Source: Commensalibacter papalotli
Lineage (GTDB): Bacteria; Pseudomonadota; Alphaproteobacteria; Acetobacterales; Acetobacteraceae
Assembly (NCBI RefSeq): GCF_947179115.1
Contig: NZ_CAMXCI010000001.1
Span: 496,001-560,000 of the forward strand
Length of the DNA: 64,000 nucleotides
Direction: 5' to 3'
Shown: positions 37,810 through 48,047 of the stretch, piece after piece
How the letters are laid out: every line of letters starts with the position of its first letter
Numbering within the stretch: the stretch's first letter is position 1
Program-made: the position numbers and the translations under genes
Notes under the pieces: generated by a model
The model's database searches: none
Told to the model about the DNA's origin: nothing
What the model saw: only the letters and a program-made list of their open reading frames with translations

Positions 37810-37858
37810 ATTTAAAAGAGTTTTAAAAGATTTTTTTATAAAATTAACAAAATACGTG

Positions 37859-39169
37859 CTAATTTGTATGCCCAAAACATAAATATAGAAATAAATATAA
37901 TATTATACCGACAAGGAATCCCACCACAGAACCATTAATACGTATGTATTGTAAATCCTTACCTACACGAGTTTCTAAACGAGCAACAAGTGCATTACTA
38001 TCCCATCCTGCCACTACCGTTTCTGTAAAACGAATCAACCATTCTTGTGTATGTGGCAAAGAGCGTATTACAGCGCTTTGAATCGTATTTACAACTTTTT
38101 CACGAACAACTGGGTCTTCACGTAATTGTGTTGCCAGATAGGTCAACGTGTCATTTATTAAGGTTTTCATCCAACCTTCATTATTTTCCAGATCTTCCTC
38201 AACCATCAAACGTATTTTTTGCCAAATATCTTCACGCCACTCTTGCACGCTCTCATGATCAACAAAAACTTTTAATGCTTCAGAAATTTTTTCGCCTCGT
38301 TCTGGGTTAGTCTCGAATTTATCAATCTCTTTTTTCATCCATTCAGCAACACCATGACGAAGATCTGAATCTTGAGGGTCTATACGATCCATCTCTTTAC
38401 TCACTGCAACTAAGACTTTACTGGCAATGGAACCGCCAATCATCCAGCCTAAAAAACGTCCCCCTTGTTCGCGCACCCTGTCTTGAATTATATCCTTAAA
38501 ATCTTGCTCTTTTTCTTTTAAATTCTTTTTAATAATTTCGAGTAAAAAAGAAACCACTTCTTGATGATGTTCATTGTCAACCATTGTCCGCAAAGCACGA
38601 ACCATCAAAGGAGAAAGTGACTCACCACTTAATAAACGCGAAAATATCCGACCAATAAAATTACTTGCCCGACCATCTTCAAAACGATCCAACATATTTG
38701 GAACTGATTTTAAAATAATATTACTACAAATTTCTATATTCGCAGGATTAGATAAATATTGTGCTAAAATACTAGGGAAATCAATTTTATTTAAGGTTTG
38801 TGTAAGCTCTTCCTTTGTAAACACATAACGCGTAATAAAACGCCCCAACCCCTGCCCCAATCGTTTTTGTTGCATTGGAAGAATCGCAGTATGAGGTATA
38901 GGAATACCCATTGGGTGACGAAACAATGCCGTTACAGCAAACCAATCTGCAAACCCACCAATAAATCCTGCTTGAGTTCCTGTACGCATAACGTTAAGTA
39001 AAAAACTATCTTTGATAATTCCATAATAAGGTAACAAATAGCCTAAAAACGTAAGCACGCCCATCATCATCAATAGCCCTGTTGCTATACGACGATAGTG
39101 AACATAAGCTTGCCAAGCTATGCGCTCTGCCTCAGGTATTTTCTCCACAGTCTTTGCTTTTTCTTGCAT
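37859..39169 (-). CDS. DUF445 family membrane-associated protein
   Basis: The 436-aa protein has the DUF445 (YjiN-like) layout. An N-terminal hydrophobic helix is at about 31-50, the family motif GFIGGFADWFAVTALFRHPMGIPIPHTAIL at about 72-101, then a long helical amphipathic middle (coiled-coil-like) and a C-terminal membrane helix at about 410-430 preceded by RINGSVVGFLVGI. The function of the family is not established. It is an inner-membrane protein with both ends anchored. The gene is transcribed on its own, divergent from the following PEPC-like gene. Confidence 0.9.
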   Translation of the reverse strand: MQEKAKTVEKIPEAERIAWQAYVHYRRIATGLLMMMGVLTFLGYLLPYYGIIKDSFLLNVMRTGTQAGFIGGFADWFAVTALFRHPMGIPIPHTAILPMQQKRLGQGLGRFITRYVFTKEELTQTLNKIDFPSILAQYLSNPANIEICSNIILKSVPNMLDRFEDGRASNFIGRIFSRLLSGESLSPLMVRALRTMVDNEHHQEVVSFLLEIIKKNLKEKEQDFKDIIQDRVREQGGRFLGWMIGGSIASKVLVAVSKEMDRIDPQDSDLRHGVAEWMKKEIDKFETNPERGEKISEALKVFVDHESVQEWREDIWQKIRLMVEEDLENNEGWMKTLINDTLTYLATQLREDPVVREKVVNTIQSAVIRSLPHTQEWLIRFTETVVAGWDSNALVARLETRVGKDLQYIRINGSVVGFLVGIILYLFLYLCFGHTN

Positions 39170-39257
39170 TTTTTTAACTAAAATAGAATTTTATCTTTTC
39201 ATTTTAACCATAATAATCAATCATAAATACCATATATCAAAATTATTTTATTATCAT

Positions 39258-42095
39258 ATGGATTATTTAATTATGAATAACACATCAGCAGCATCTTCTC
39301 ATATGTTAGATCAATTAGTTACCTTAACAACTCAGTTGATGTCTAAACATAATCATGAACCTACAGAAAATCCCGTTTTAATTTTATCACAAAAAATTAA
39401 ACAACAGTTGAAATCAGGAGAGCTCTCATTTGATGTGTTAAAAGAAATTATTCAACAACTCAGGGATTCTGCTTTCCTATCCCATGCTATTCATTTGCAA
39501 AAATATGTGAATAATCCAGAAAAAAAAATTATTCATGAACGAATTGACACTATTGTTCAAAATATTGTTCAGCAAGCGACAATAAAACATGAGACTAATA
39601 CAGCTGAAAGTTTTGAGTGTTTTAAACAACTAGTTGAAAAAAGCCAATTTGCAGCTGTATTCACAGCTCATCCAACATTTTCTGTTGCCAATGCTGTTTA
39701 CACGGCCCTTGCTGATATGGCCAGTCATCCCATTACTAAAGAAACTCAGGTGCCCTTTTTCTCTACACATCGCAGGGTAGCACCTCCAACTTTGAAAGAA
39801 GAGTTAGGATTGGCAATTCATGCCATAGAGCGTGCTCGTAATGCGTTAGATATGTTTAATCGTTATTTATTCGATGCTGCACAAAGACACTGGCCTGATT
39901 ATTGGACAACACTAACACCATGTTCGATTTTACTCAGCAGCTGGGTTGGATATGATACTGATGGACGAACTGATATTGGTTGGTGGGACAGTTTAAATAT
40001 CCGTCTCCAGATGAAAGAGTTACAATTACAGCGTTTATATTATCAACTTGAACCTATTGCTAATGGAGTAGAAGATCTAAAACAACATGTTTCTTTGGCA
40101 TTAAAAACCGTTAAAAATCAAAGAGAACTTTGCCCCACCAGTGCTGATCCTGATCAATTCTCTGATTTTGCCAGAGTTCTTATCGAAAATCGGCAAGATG
40201 CACTGCTTTCTACAGATGATTTAATACCTTTTTTTGATCAAGCATTAAAGCAAGTCGATGAAAATCATAAAATTGATTTATTAATAGCGCGTGCTGGTTT
40301 TATTAGCCACGGCTTAAGCCTGTCACACACACATGTAAGATTAAATTCTGTCCAAGTACATAATATGGCACGTCAACGTTTGGGAATTACCAGCAATCCT
40401 GATAATCGCTCTCATACGAGAACCCTTTTCAATACTATTAACACTGCATTGGGGCATGTTTCAGCAATTCCTGTTGATTTTGGCTCTTTGTTAACTGAAA
40501 AAGCATCTGCCAGTACGTTAATGATGTTGTTAACACAAATTATTAAACATATTGATACTAAAACCCCTATTCGCTTTTTAATCGCTGAAACTGAAAATGG
40601 ATATACTTTACTCGTTGCATTATGGTTGGCCCGTTTATTTGGAATTGAAAAACAAATAGAAATTTCACCTTTATTCGAAACAGATGCGGCGTTACAACAT
40701 GGCTCTAATATTATAGAACAAGCACTTCGTTCCTCTCATTGGAGAGAATATTTGCGCAATACAGGCAAGTTGTGTTTGCAATTCGGATATTCAGATTCTG
40801 GAAGATTTGTAGGGCAGATTGCTGCGACCTATGAGATTGAAAGATTACGTCGTAAAATTGCAGCTCTTTTGAGTAAATATGATTTAACAGACGTCGAAAT
40901 TGTTCTTTTCGATACCCACGGTGAAAGCATGGGTCGAGGCGGACACCCCTTTAGTATGGAGGATCGCCTAGAATATCTTTCTCCTAAAAACACACAATTA
41001 TTTTTCAAAAAAAATGGTATATCCACACGTCAAGAAACTGCTTTTCAAGGTGGTGATGGGTATCTACTCTTTGGCTCTCAAGCATTAGCAAATGCCACAA
41101 TCAGTATTATCGCAAAGCATGTGTATAATTTCGAACTGGATGAACATGATCCAATTTATGAAGAAGCTGATTTCAGTGCTGATTTCTTCTCTACCATCAG
41201 TTCAGAAATGAAAGACCTAGTCAAAGATAAAGGATACGGAACTTTACTGAGTGTCTTTGGCCCTGCCATGATTGATCGCACTGGCTCTAGAGCTGCAGTT
41301 AGACAAAGCGATGCTTATGCTAGCTCTACACACATAAAACAACCAAGAGAGCTAAGGGCTATTCCTAATAATGCAATCCTACAACAGCTTGGATGGTGCG
41401 CGAATACCTTACAAGGTTTAGGAACAGCAGCATCAGCTAATCCTGAAACCTTTCAAGATATGTTAAGAAATAGTCCTCGCTTTAGACGTTCACTAGATTT
41501 TGCACGTCATGCATTAAAACATTCAAATCCAGCAGTATTACGAGCAATTATATATATGCTTGACCCTGGAATTTGGTTGGATAGAGCAAGTTCTGAGGAC
41601 AACCCTAATATACAAGAATCCTATTTGTCATTAGCTAAAGGCCTTCGAAGAATGGACTTATGGTCTAGTACCCAAGCTACTTTTCATCGGGTTCAGGGCG
41701 ATCATATTACTTTGCTTTCCATCTGGAAAGAAGCTCCTTCTATGGATGCTAAAGAAATATTGCTTCATGCTATACGCTTGACGGTCATTGAAGAAATTTG
41801 GATGCTTTCAACACAAATTCCTTATTTCTCCCCTTATCATGAATTTAGCAGAGAGGCATTGGAAACAAAAATTTTATCATTAGAAATCCCAACTGCTTTA
41901 AATTTATTATTACATGTATTTCCCCAAGCAGGAGAACATATTTCTGATCTTTATTTTTATGAACCAAAAGCTCCACGTAATGAAGGCGCTTATGAAATGG
42001 ATGATCGTCAGATTTTCAAACCCATTCAAAAGAATTTTGATCTTATCCGTGAAATAAGTGTTGCTTTAATTCATCGATTACACGCTTTTGGTTAA
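39258..42095 (+). CDS. Divergent phosphoenolpyruvate carboxylase-like protein
   Basis: The 946-aa protein aligns along its whole length with PEP carboxylase: FTAHPT near 132-137 (catalytic His retained), SSWVGYDTDGR, QFGYSDSGRFVGQIAA, LFDTHGESMGRGGHPF and QGGDGYLLFG, and GSRAAVRQ later. Several catalytic positions differ from E. coli PPC: SDSAK reads SDSGR, HGRGG reads HGESM, and the tryptophan-rich IPWIFAWTQ-like segment reads IPNNAILQQLGW, though VGRGG-type MGRGG is kept. Activity is therefore doubtful. The frame opens at 39120 inside the DUF445 gene; ATG 39258 or 39273 are likelier starts. Monocistronic. Confidence 0.85.
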   Translation: MDYLIMNNTSAASSHMLDQLVTLTTQLMSKHNHEPTENPVLILSQKIKQQLKSGELSFDVLKEIIQQLRDSAFLSHAIHLQKYVNNPEKKIIHERIDTIVQNIVQQATIKHETNTAESFECFKQLVEKSQFAAVFTAHPTFSVANAVYTALADMASHPITKETQVPFFSTHRRVAPPTLKEELGLAIHAIERARNALDMFNRYLFDAAQRHWPDYWTTLTPCSILLSSWVGYDTDGRTDIGWWDSLNIRLQMKELQLQRLYYQLEPIANGVEDLKQHVSLALKTVKNQRELCPTSADPDQFSDFARVLIENRQDALLSTDDLIPFFDQALKQVDENHKIDLLIARAGFISHGLSLSHTHVRLNSVQVHNMARQRLGITSNPDNRSHTRTLFNTINTALGHVSAIPVDFGSLLTEKASASTLMMLLTQIIKHIDTKTPIRFLIAETENGYTLLVALWLARLFGIEKQIEISPLFETDAALQHGSNIIEQALRSSHWREYLRNTGKLCLQFGYSDSGRFVGQIAATYEIERLRRKIAALLSKYDLTDVEIVLFDTHGESMGRGGHPFSMEDRLEYLSPKNTQLFFKKNGISTRQETAFQGGDGYLLFGSQALANATISIIAKHVYNFELDEHDPIYEEADFSADFFSTISSEMKDLVKDKGYGTLLSVFGPAMIDRTGSRAAVRQSDAYASSTHIKQPRELRAIPNNAILQQLGWCANTLQGLGTAASANPETFQDMLRNSPRFRRSLDFARHALKHSNPAVLRAIIYMLDPGIWLDRASSEDNPNIQESYLSLAKGLRRMDLWSSTQATFHRVQGDHITLLSIWKEAPSMDAKEILLHAIRLTVIEEIWMLSTQIPYFSPYHEFSREALETKILSLEIPTALNLLLHVFPQAGEHISDLYFYEPKAPRNEGAYEMDDRQIFKPIQKNFDLIREISVALIHRLHAFG

Positions 42096-42177
42096 TTTTT
42101 TATTTTAGATATTGTTTTTATCTAATTTTAGTACATCTTTATCATTAATACTGATAACAAAATAAAAAGGAATAATA

Positions 42178-42444
42178 ATGTCAATCATTGGGGCAATCAT
42201 AATAGGGTTTATTATAGGCGCTATTGCTAAATTGTTAATGCCAGGCAAACAACCTGGTGGATTTATCGTAACTATTATCCTTGGAATTGCAGGATCTAGC
42301 TTTGCAACGTGGCTAGGGCAAGCTTTAAATATATACCATAATGGAGAAAAGGCAGGGTTTATATTCTCTGTCGTAGGTGCACTAATCATCTTATATCTAT
42401 ACAAAAAAGCTATAGAAATTATGTATAATAATCCGAATACTTAG
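42178..42444 (+). CDS. GlsB/YeaQ/YmgE-family stress membrane protein
   Basis: The 88-aa protein has three hydrophobic segments and the family glycine pattern IGFIIGAIAKLLMPGKQPGG (about 9-28), then IVTIILGIAGSSFATWLGQ. Family members (transglycosylase-associated Pfam family) are small inner-membrane proteins often induced by stress; the biochemical role is unknown. A clear AAGGAAT ribosome site precedes ATG 42178 and a terminator follows. Confidence 0.92.
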   Translation: MSIIGAIIIGFIIGAIAKLLMPGKQPGGFIVTIILGIAGSSFATWLGQALNIYHNGEKAGFIFSVVGALIILYLYKKAIEIMYNNPNT

Positions 42445-42452
42445 ATTCTCAT

Positions 42453-42486
42453 AAAAGCTGTTTTTGTTTAATAAAGCAGCTTTTTT
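42453..42486 (+). terminator. Rho-independent terminator after the GlsB-like gene
   Basis: Stem AAAAGCTG / CAGCTTTT with a loop of about 16 nt, followed by a T-run on the plus strand, 9 bp beyond the stop. Confidence 0.72.
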
Positions 42487-42508
42487 AAATTTTTCAAAAA
42501 AAAGTTTA

Positions 42509-43310
42509 TTAATCTGTTTTTTGAAATATGGATATAAATAAAAATCTACATAACTTGCTTAAATATAAGCTATAAAAATAGAAACCGTAGCTCCAGTAGT
42601 AATTGTTAAAAGTAAAAAAATTACTTCGATACGTGGATCCTATAATAACAACACAACTATGCAATAAATAAAGCGGAAAATTGATATATCCCAAAAGACG
42701 AGAAATTTGAAGCTTATGTACAAATGTTTCGTGGGAAAGAAAATCTATAAACATTAATGGTATGAAAGCTATTATATAAAAATAGCCTAAAACACTATGC
42801 GTTTGAACATAAACACCAATAAAATATACAACTAATGCAAGCAAAGCGAATATAGAGAAAAATTAATTTTAGTATCTTTAAAAAACCAATTTTTTGTTAA
42901 ATCAAAACAAATTGAACAAATAAGTATAGAAATAAAGGCTTTCGATAGAGTTAGTTGAACCTATACAGGGTTATAATACATTAGTAATGTAGAAAATAAT
43001 ATAAAATACATCAGAGCTTGCAACATAATTACCATGATTTTGGTTATATTTACAGAACAAAACCATCTAAACTGTCGAAACGAACATCAATAGCCACAAT
43101 CAAGCTAATCTGGTAAGAAAATACTTTATAAAACTTCCTGAAGAATGCACATATGACAGAATAAATCCTGACATAATAAAAATACATAACTCTTAAATAA
43201 GCACCAATAAATGGACGATTATTAGTCCAACGAGATGAACTCAATAAAACACTAACAGCAAGGCTTTCACGAAGCCCTTCAGAGACATCAAATCACTTGA
43301 TATTCATATT
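42509..43310 (-). pseudogene. Decayed acyltransferase-3 gene
   Basis: No intact gene spans this stretch, but the minus strand carries pieces of an acyltransferase 3 (OafA-type) protein. At 43.1-43.2 kb a frame reads FIMSGFILSYVHSSGSF followed by IKYFLTRLA, the family's N-terminal region. At 42.5-42.84 kb a 111-codon frame reads SRLLGYINFPLYLLHSCVVI, the family's C-terminal end. Between and around them are multiple stops and frame changes, and the total span (about 800 bp) is shorter than the usual 1.0-1.1 kb. An intact relative lies at 49.0-50.0 kb. Confidence 0.78.
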
Positions 43311-43357
43311 TTAACTTAAAGCTGATATTATCTATTTTTAAAAAATTAAGTAATCAT

Positions 43358-43391
43358 AAAAAAAGCGAATACCAATCAGGCATTCGCTTTT
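43358..43391 (-). terminator. Rho-independent terminator after fusA
   Basis: Stem AGCGAATGCC / GGTATTCGCT (one non-pair) with a 5-nt loop and a run of seven T on the minus strand, 24 bp beyond the fusA stop. Confidence 0.87.
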
Positions 43392-43414
43392 AATTAAACT
43401 ATCAATTTAATCTT

Positions 43415-45502
43415 TTATGCAGATTGACTGATAATATCATCAGCAACATTACGAGGTACTGGATCATAATGATGGAATTGCATTGTAAATGATGCACGTC
43501 CTTTGGTCATAGAACGTAGATCAGAAATATAACCAAACATTTCTTTCAAAGGAACATAAGCACGAACCATAACGGTGCTGCCTGCTGTTTCTTGATTTTG
43601 TATCATACCACGACGACGGTTAAGATCGCCCACCACATCACCAACGTGATCATTTGGTGTGGTGATTTCAACATCCATAATTGGTTCAAGAATAACTGGA
43701 CCAGCTTTTTTCATACCTTCACGGAAACATGCTTTACCAGCGATTTCGAACGCTAATGCAGAAGAGTCGACATCATGGTATTTACCGTCAACCAACGTAA
43801 ATTTGAAGTCAACTGTTGGGAAGCCAGCTAGAACACCAGAAGATGCCTGATTTCTAATCCCTTTATCAACAGCTGGGATATACTCTCTTGGCACAGAACC
43901 ACCAACAATTTTATTTTCGAAAATAATACCTTCATTACGTTCGGTAGGTTCGAAAATAATTTTTACTTCAGCGTACTGACCAGCACCACCAGATTGCTTT
44001 TTATGGGTATAAATTTCAGTATGAGGTTGAGTAATCGTTTCACGATAAGCAACTTGAGGCGCACCAATATTCGCATCAACACCATATTCACGGCGTAAAC
44101 GATCAATAATAATGTCAAGATGAAGCTCACCCATACCAGAAAGGATGGTTTGTCCGGTTTCTTGGTCTGTTTTCAATTGTAAAGATGGATCTTCAGCAGC
44201 CAATTTTTGTAAAGCAAGTGTCATTTTTTCCACTGCTTCTTTTGTTTTTGGCTCAACAGAAATGTCAATAACAGGCACTGGGAATTGCATACGTTCCAAA
44301 ATAACAGGATCAGAACCATCAGCCAGCGTATCACCAGTTTTTGTATCTTTTAATCCAACAAATGCAGCAATATCACCTGCATGAACTTCTTTAAGTTCAA
44401 GACGTTTATCAGCATGCATTTGGAAAATACGACCAATACGCTCTTTATGACCGTGTGTTGTGTTCAACACTGTATCACCAGAACGTAATACACCACGATA
44501 AACACGAACGAAGGTCAATGAACCATATTTATCATTGATAATTTTAAATGCTAGGCCTGCAAATTTTCCATCTGGATCAACAGGAATAATTGGCAATGTG
44601 TTTTCATCAACTTCTTCATCCTCTGGAGGTGCAATACGAATACCTTCAACATCATCAGGAGCTGGTAAATAATCAATAATTGCATCTAACAAAGGTTGAA
44701 CCCCTTTGTTTTTAAATGAAGAACCGCAAACTACTGGACGGAATTCACCAGAAATTGTACCTTTTTTAATACATTTCTTTAGAACTTCAACAGAAACATC
44801 ACCGTTTTCAAAATACTCTTCCATTGCTGAATTATCAACAGCTAGCGCTGTATCTAGCAAATTTTGACGCCATTCAGCAGCTTTTTCTTTTAACTCTTCA
44901 GGAATTTCTACAACGTTAAATTTCGCGCCTAGCTCATCACCTTCCCAGATCAATGCTTTCATTTCTACAAGGTCAACGATACCTTGAAGATTTTCTTCAG
45001 CTCCAATTGGGAATTGCAATGGAATTGCAATAATATCTAATTTTTCTTTTAATGTGCTGAATGCATAATCGAAATTAGCACCCGTACGATCTAATTTATT
45101 AATATAAATTACACGTGGAACATTATAACGATCAGCTAAACGCCAGTTCGTTTCAGATTGTGGCTGAACACCAGCAACACCTTCAATAACGAATACAGCA
45201 CCATCAAGAACACGCAAAGAACGATTTACTTCGATATTAAAATCGATGTGGCCTGGGGTGTCAATGATGTTAATACGATGATCTTTCCATTCACAAGTCA
45301 CCGCAGCAGAGGTAATTGTAATCCCTCTTTCACGTTCTTGATCCATGTAATCGGTTGTGGTGTTTCCATCGTGAACCTCACCAATCTTATGAGAAACACC
45401 AGTGTAATATAAAATACGTTCAGTTGTTGTTGTTTTACCTGCATCAATATGTGCGGTAATACCTATATTACGGATTTTTGAAAGTTCAGACTGGGCGGAC
45501 AA
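43415..45502 (-). CDS. fusA: Elongation factor G
   Basis: Ribosomal translocase GTPase, 695 aa. G1 AHIDAGKTTTTERIL is at about 17-31, G2/G3 include ERERGITITSAAV and DTPGHIDF (about 82-89), and G4 is INKLDRTG. Domains II-V follow, with the domain IV loop region GSVPREYIPAVDKG. It stands apart from the str operon; here it is alone between the ruined acyltransferase and rpmB. Many genomes have EF-G in rpsL-rpsG-fusA-tufA, so this could be a second EF-G-type gene, but its sequence is that of the housekeeping factor. Confidence 0.96.
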   Translation of the reverse strand: MSAQSELSKIRNIGITAHIDAGKTTTTERILYYTGVSHKIGEVHDGNTTTDYMDQERERGITITSAAVTCEWKDHRINIIDTPGHIDFNIEVNRSLRVLDGAVFVIEGVAGVQPQSETNWRLADRYNVPRVIYINKLDRTGANFDYAFSTLKEKLDIIAIPLQFPIGAEENLQGIVDLVEMKALIWEGDELGAKFNVVEIPEELKEKAAEWRQNLLDTALAVDNSAMEEYFENGDVSVEVLKKCIKKGTISGEFRPVVCGSSFKNKGVQPLLDAIIDYLPAPDDVEGIRIAPPEDEEVDENTLPIIPVDPDGKFAGLAFKIINDKYGSLTFVRVYRGVLRSGDTVLNTTHGHKERIGRIFQMHADKRLELKEVHAGDIAAFVGLKDTKTGDTLADGSDPVILERMQFPVPVIDISVEPKTKEAVEKMTLALQKLAAEDPSLQLKTDQETGQTILSGMGELHLDIIIDRLRREYGVDANIGAPQVAYRETITQPHTEIYTHKKQSGGAGQYAEVKIIFEPTERNEGIIFENKIVGGSVPREYIPAVDKGIRNQASSGVLAGFPTVDFKFTLVDGKYHDVDSSALAFEIAGKACFREGMKKAGPVILEPIMDVEITTPNDHVGDVVGDLNRRRGMIQNQETAGSTVMVRAYVPLKEMFGYISDLRSMTKGRASFTMQFHHYDPVPRNVADDIISQSA

Positions 45503-45644
45503 AGGAAAACCTCCACAAACGATGAAAGATACGATATTTTAATAAGATTCAAGATATTCGTATCAAATCGATAATAAACAAGAATACCCTCTCAATAAAT
45601 AATTATTAAAGAGGGCTTTTTTCTATAAAGTTTTAAGTAAAGAA

Positions 45645-45947
45645 TTAAGCTGTAACAGCTTCTTTCTTATTACGCGCTTGAAGAATACGGCGTTTAATCA
45701 CCATTGCTTCTTCTGTAAGTTTGCGATTCGGTGTTGTTAACAAAAAGCTATCCAAACCACCATTATGTTCAATAGTACGCAAACCATGGTTTGTTACACG
45801 TAAACGAATTGATTGTCCTAGAATATCGGACAACAAAGAGTAATCTTGCAAATTGGGCAAGAAACGACGGCGGCTTTTATTGTTGGCGTGACTGACATTA
45901 TTTCCTGTCAACACACCTTTGCCTGTAATTTGGCAACGGCGAGACAT
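45645..45947 (-). CDS. rpmB: 50S ribosomal protein L28
   Basis: Large-subunit ribosomal protein of 100 aa. Features are the N-terminal MSRRCQITGKGVLTGNNVSHANNKSRRRFLPNLQ and central RLRVTNHGLRTIEHNGGLDSFL. I chose ATG 45947, which has GAGG nine bases upstream, over a 118-codon frame opening at 46001. The alphaproteobacterial L28 is longer than the E. coli protein (78 aa). An inverted repeat (CCCTCT/AGAGGG) 3' to the gene at about 45.59-45.61 kb may be part of its terminator. Confidence 0.96.
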   Translation of the reverse strand: MSRRCQITGKGVLTGNNVSHANNKSRRRFLPNLQDYSLLSDILGQSIRLRVTNHGLRTIEHNGGLDSFLLTTPNRKLTEEAMVIKRRILQARNKKEAVTA

Positions 45948-46096
45948 GCGTTTATCCTCAGATAATAAAGCCGACACACGAATGCTCGGCAAGAATAACA
46001 AATACTTAATATGTTCTAAATGACTAAAATTGCGGTATTAGTCAAGGGTCTTAAGTGTATTTACATCAAAATCTGGAAAAATTCTATAAAATAAAA

Positions 46097-47929
46097 TCAT
46101 TCATCAGATTGTTTTGCTTGAATTGCCCACATACTGGCATAAAAACCATTTTTTGCAAGTAAGAATTCATGCGTTCCCTGCTCCTTTATTTTACCATCTA
46201 TCATAACCAGGATTAAATCAGAGTGAACTATTGTAGATAAACGGTGCGCAATAGTCACGACGGTCCTTCCTTTGGCAACACTATCCAAAGCCTGCTGTAT
46301 TTCTTGCTCTGTGCGACTATCTAATGCGCTTGTTGCTTCATCCAAGATTAAAATACGAGGATTCTTTAAAATAGCTCGGGCAATCGCTATACGCTGCTTC
46401 TCACCCCCAGATAGCTTTAATCCACGCTCTCCAACGTAACTCTGATATCCATCAGGTAAACTTTGAATAAAATTATGAATTTGTGCTAATTTTGCAGCAT
46501 GTTCTATTTCTTCTTTACTGCATCCAAGACGACCATAAGCAATATTATATTCAATTGTATCATTAAAGAGGACTGTATCTTGTGGTACAACGCCAATTGC
46601 AGCCCTTAAATTAGACTGCGTATACTCACGAATATCTTGACCATCAATCATCACAGAGCCAGAATTCACATCATAAAACCTAAAAAGCAAACGGCTAATT
46701 GTTGATTTTCCTGCCCCGGTTGGTCCTACAATTGCTACCTGATTCCCTGGTTTGGCATCAAAGCTTATACCGTGTAATATTTCTCGATCTTCATCATAAC
46801 CAAAATAAACATCACGAAACTTGATACTAGCAGGCCCAGCCTCGGATAAATTGGCTGGTAAATGCTGAGTATGCTCTCGATTATCGACTTCAGAATCTTG
46901 AGATAACAAAGAAAACATATTTTCCAAATCTACAATCGATTTTCTGAGGTTTGAATACACACTTCCAAGGAAATTTAATGGTTGATATAATTGCATTAAA
47001 TAAGTATTAATCAGCACAAATTTACCAACAGAAAACTTACCTTGCACGATATCATGGGCAGCAAGGATCATCACAGAGGTAAGCGCCGTTGCAATAATAA
47101 ATGACTGTCCAAAATTGAGACCATTTAAAGTCATTTGTGTTGTGATTGAAGCTTTTTCATAACGTGCAAGAGATTCGTCATAACGTTTGATCTCATGTGC
47201 TTCATTACCAAAATATTTTACAGTTTCATAATTTAGTAAACTATCCAAAGCACGGTTATTAGCTTCGTTATTAATTTCATTCATTTGTCGACGAATTTGA
47301 ATACGCCAAGATGTAAATAAAATTGTGAATAAAAAATAAGCTGCAATGGCAATGCAAACTAACGTTGTATATCGCCAATCATATAAATTTGCGATAACAA
47401 TTAAAACCATCAGAGCTTCGATTAAGGTCGGGACAATACTAAACACCCCCACTCTTAAAATAGTCTCTACCCCTTCACTTCCACGTTCGATTGCTCGGGT
47501 AATAGCACCTGTATGACGGTTTAAATGGAACTTTAATGAAAGGTTATGCATATGCTCAAAACATCTGAGTGTAATGGTGCGCATTACCCGAAAACGCAAA
47601 GGGGCAAACACTGTATCTTTGAGTTCAGAGCATAGACTAGATATAATTCGAATAAGCCCATACCCTAAAATAAGCCATAAAGGGATATAAATTAAATTTT
47701 GCCCATCTGTTTTAGACAAAACATCGACAACTTTACTGTAAAGATACGGAATACCCAAAGCAGATACTTTGGCAATAACCATTAAAAGAGTTGCAAAAAC
47801 CAACTGTAAACGCATCATGGGTTGATGCTTTGGCCACAGATAAGATAAAAGCTCAAGCAAAGTTGACCAGCCTGATCGATTACTATCTTTGGCAGAAAAA
47901 AGGAATTTAGAGTATCTTGACATATTCAA
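46097..47929 (-). CDS. Atm1-type ABC exporter (ABCB7/HMT1-like)
   Basis: Half-transporter fusing a six-helix membrane domain (about 35-310) to an ATPase domain. The ATPase shows GPTGAGKSTISRLLFRFYD (Walker A, about 407-425), the Q-loop, LSGGEKQRIAIARAILKNPRILILDEATSALDSRTE (signature and Walker B) and the H-loop AHRLSTI. The membrane part motif GMRRF-like RAIERGSEGVETILRVGVFS and NEANNRALDSLLNYETVKYFGNE are typical of Atm1, which exports glutathione-linked sulfur or metal compounds for Fe-S or heavy-metal homeostasis. 610 aa, normal. Confidence 0.93.
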   Translation of the reverse strand: MNMSRYSKFLFSAKDSNRSGWSTLLELLSYLWPKHQPMMRLQLVFATLLMVIAKVSALGIPYLYSKVVDVLSKTDGQNLIYIPLWLILGYGLIRIISSLCSELKDTVFAPLRFRVMRTITLRCFEHMHNLSLKFHLNRHTGAITRAIERGSEGVETILRVGVFSIVPTLIEALMVLIVIANLYDWRYTTLVCIAIAAYFLFTILFTSWRIQIRRQMNEINNEANNRALDSLLNYETVKYFGNEAHEIKRYDESLARYEKASITTQMTLNGLNFGQSFIIATALTSVMILAAHDIVQGKFSVGKFVLINTYLMQLYQPLNFLGSVYSNLRKSIVDLENMFSLLSQDSEVDNREHTQHLPANLSEAGPASIKFRDVYFGYDEDREILHGISFDAKPGNQVAIVGPTGAGKSTISRLLFRFYDVNSGSVMIDGQDIREYTQSNLRAAIGVVPQDTVLFNDTIEYNIAYGRLGCSKEEIEHAAKLAQIHNFIQSLPDGYQSYVGERGLKLSGGEKQRIAIARAILKNPRILILDEATSALDSRTEQEIQQALDSVAKGRTVVTIAHRLSTIVHSDLILVMIDGKIKEQGTHEFLLAKNGFYASMWAIQAKQSDE

Positions 47930-48047
47930 TTATTAATTGTTGTAAAAAAATATATACTAGAAGAATATAAAATTTAAATACAGACAATAACGTCTTTCTT
48001 GTAAATTATTTAAATCATTACAGTTCATGTAATAACAAAGGTTATTA

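Noticed and set aside
43050..43244. 64-codon minus-strand frame as a separate small gene
   Set aside because: It overlaps, in a different frame, the decayed acyltransferase N-terminal region and shows no family match.
45581..45625. CCCTCT/AGAGGG inverted repeat between rpmB and fusA as a strong terminator
   Set aside because: The T-run lies on the plus strand only, while both genes are on the minus strand, and the loop is long; retained only as a weak possibility.
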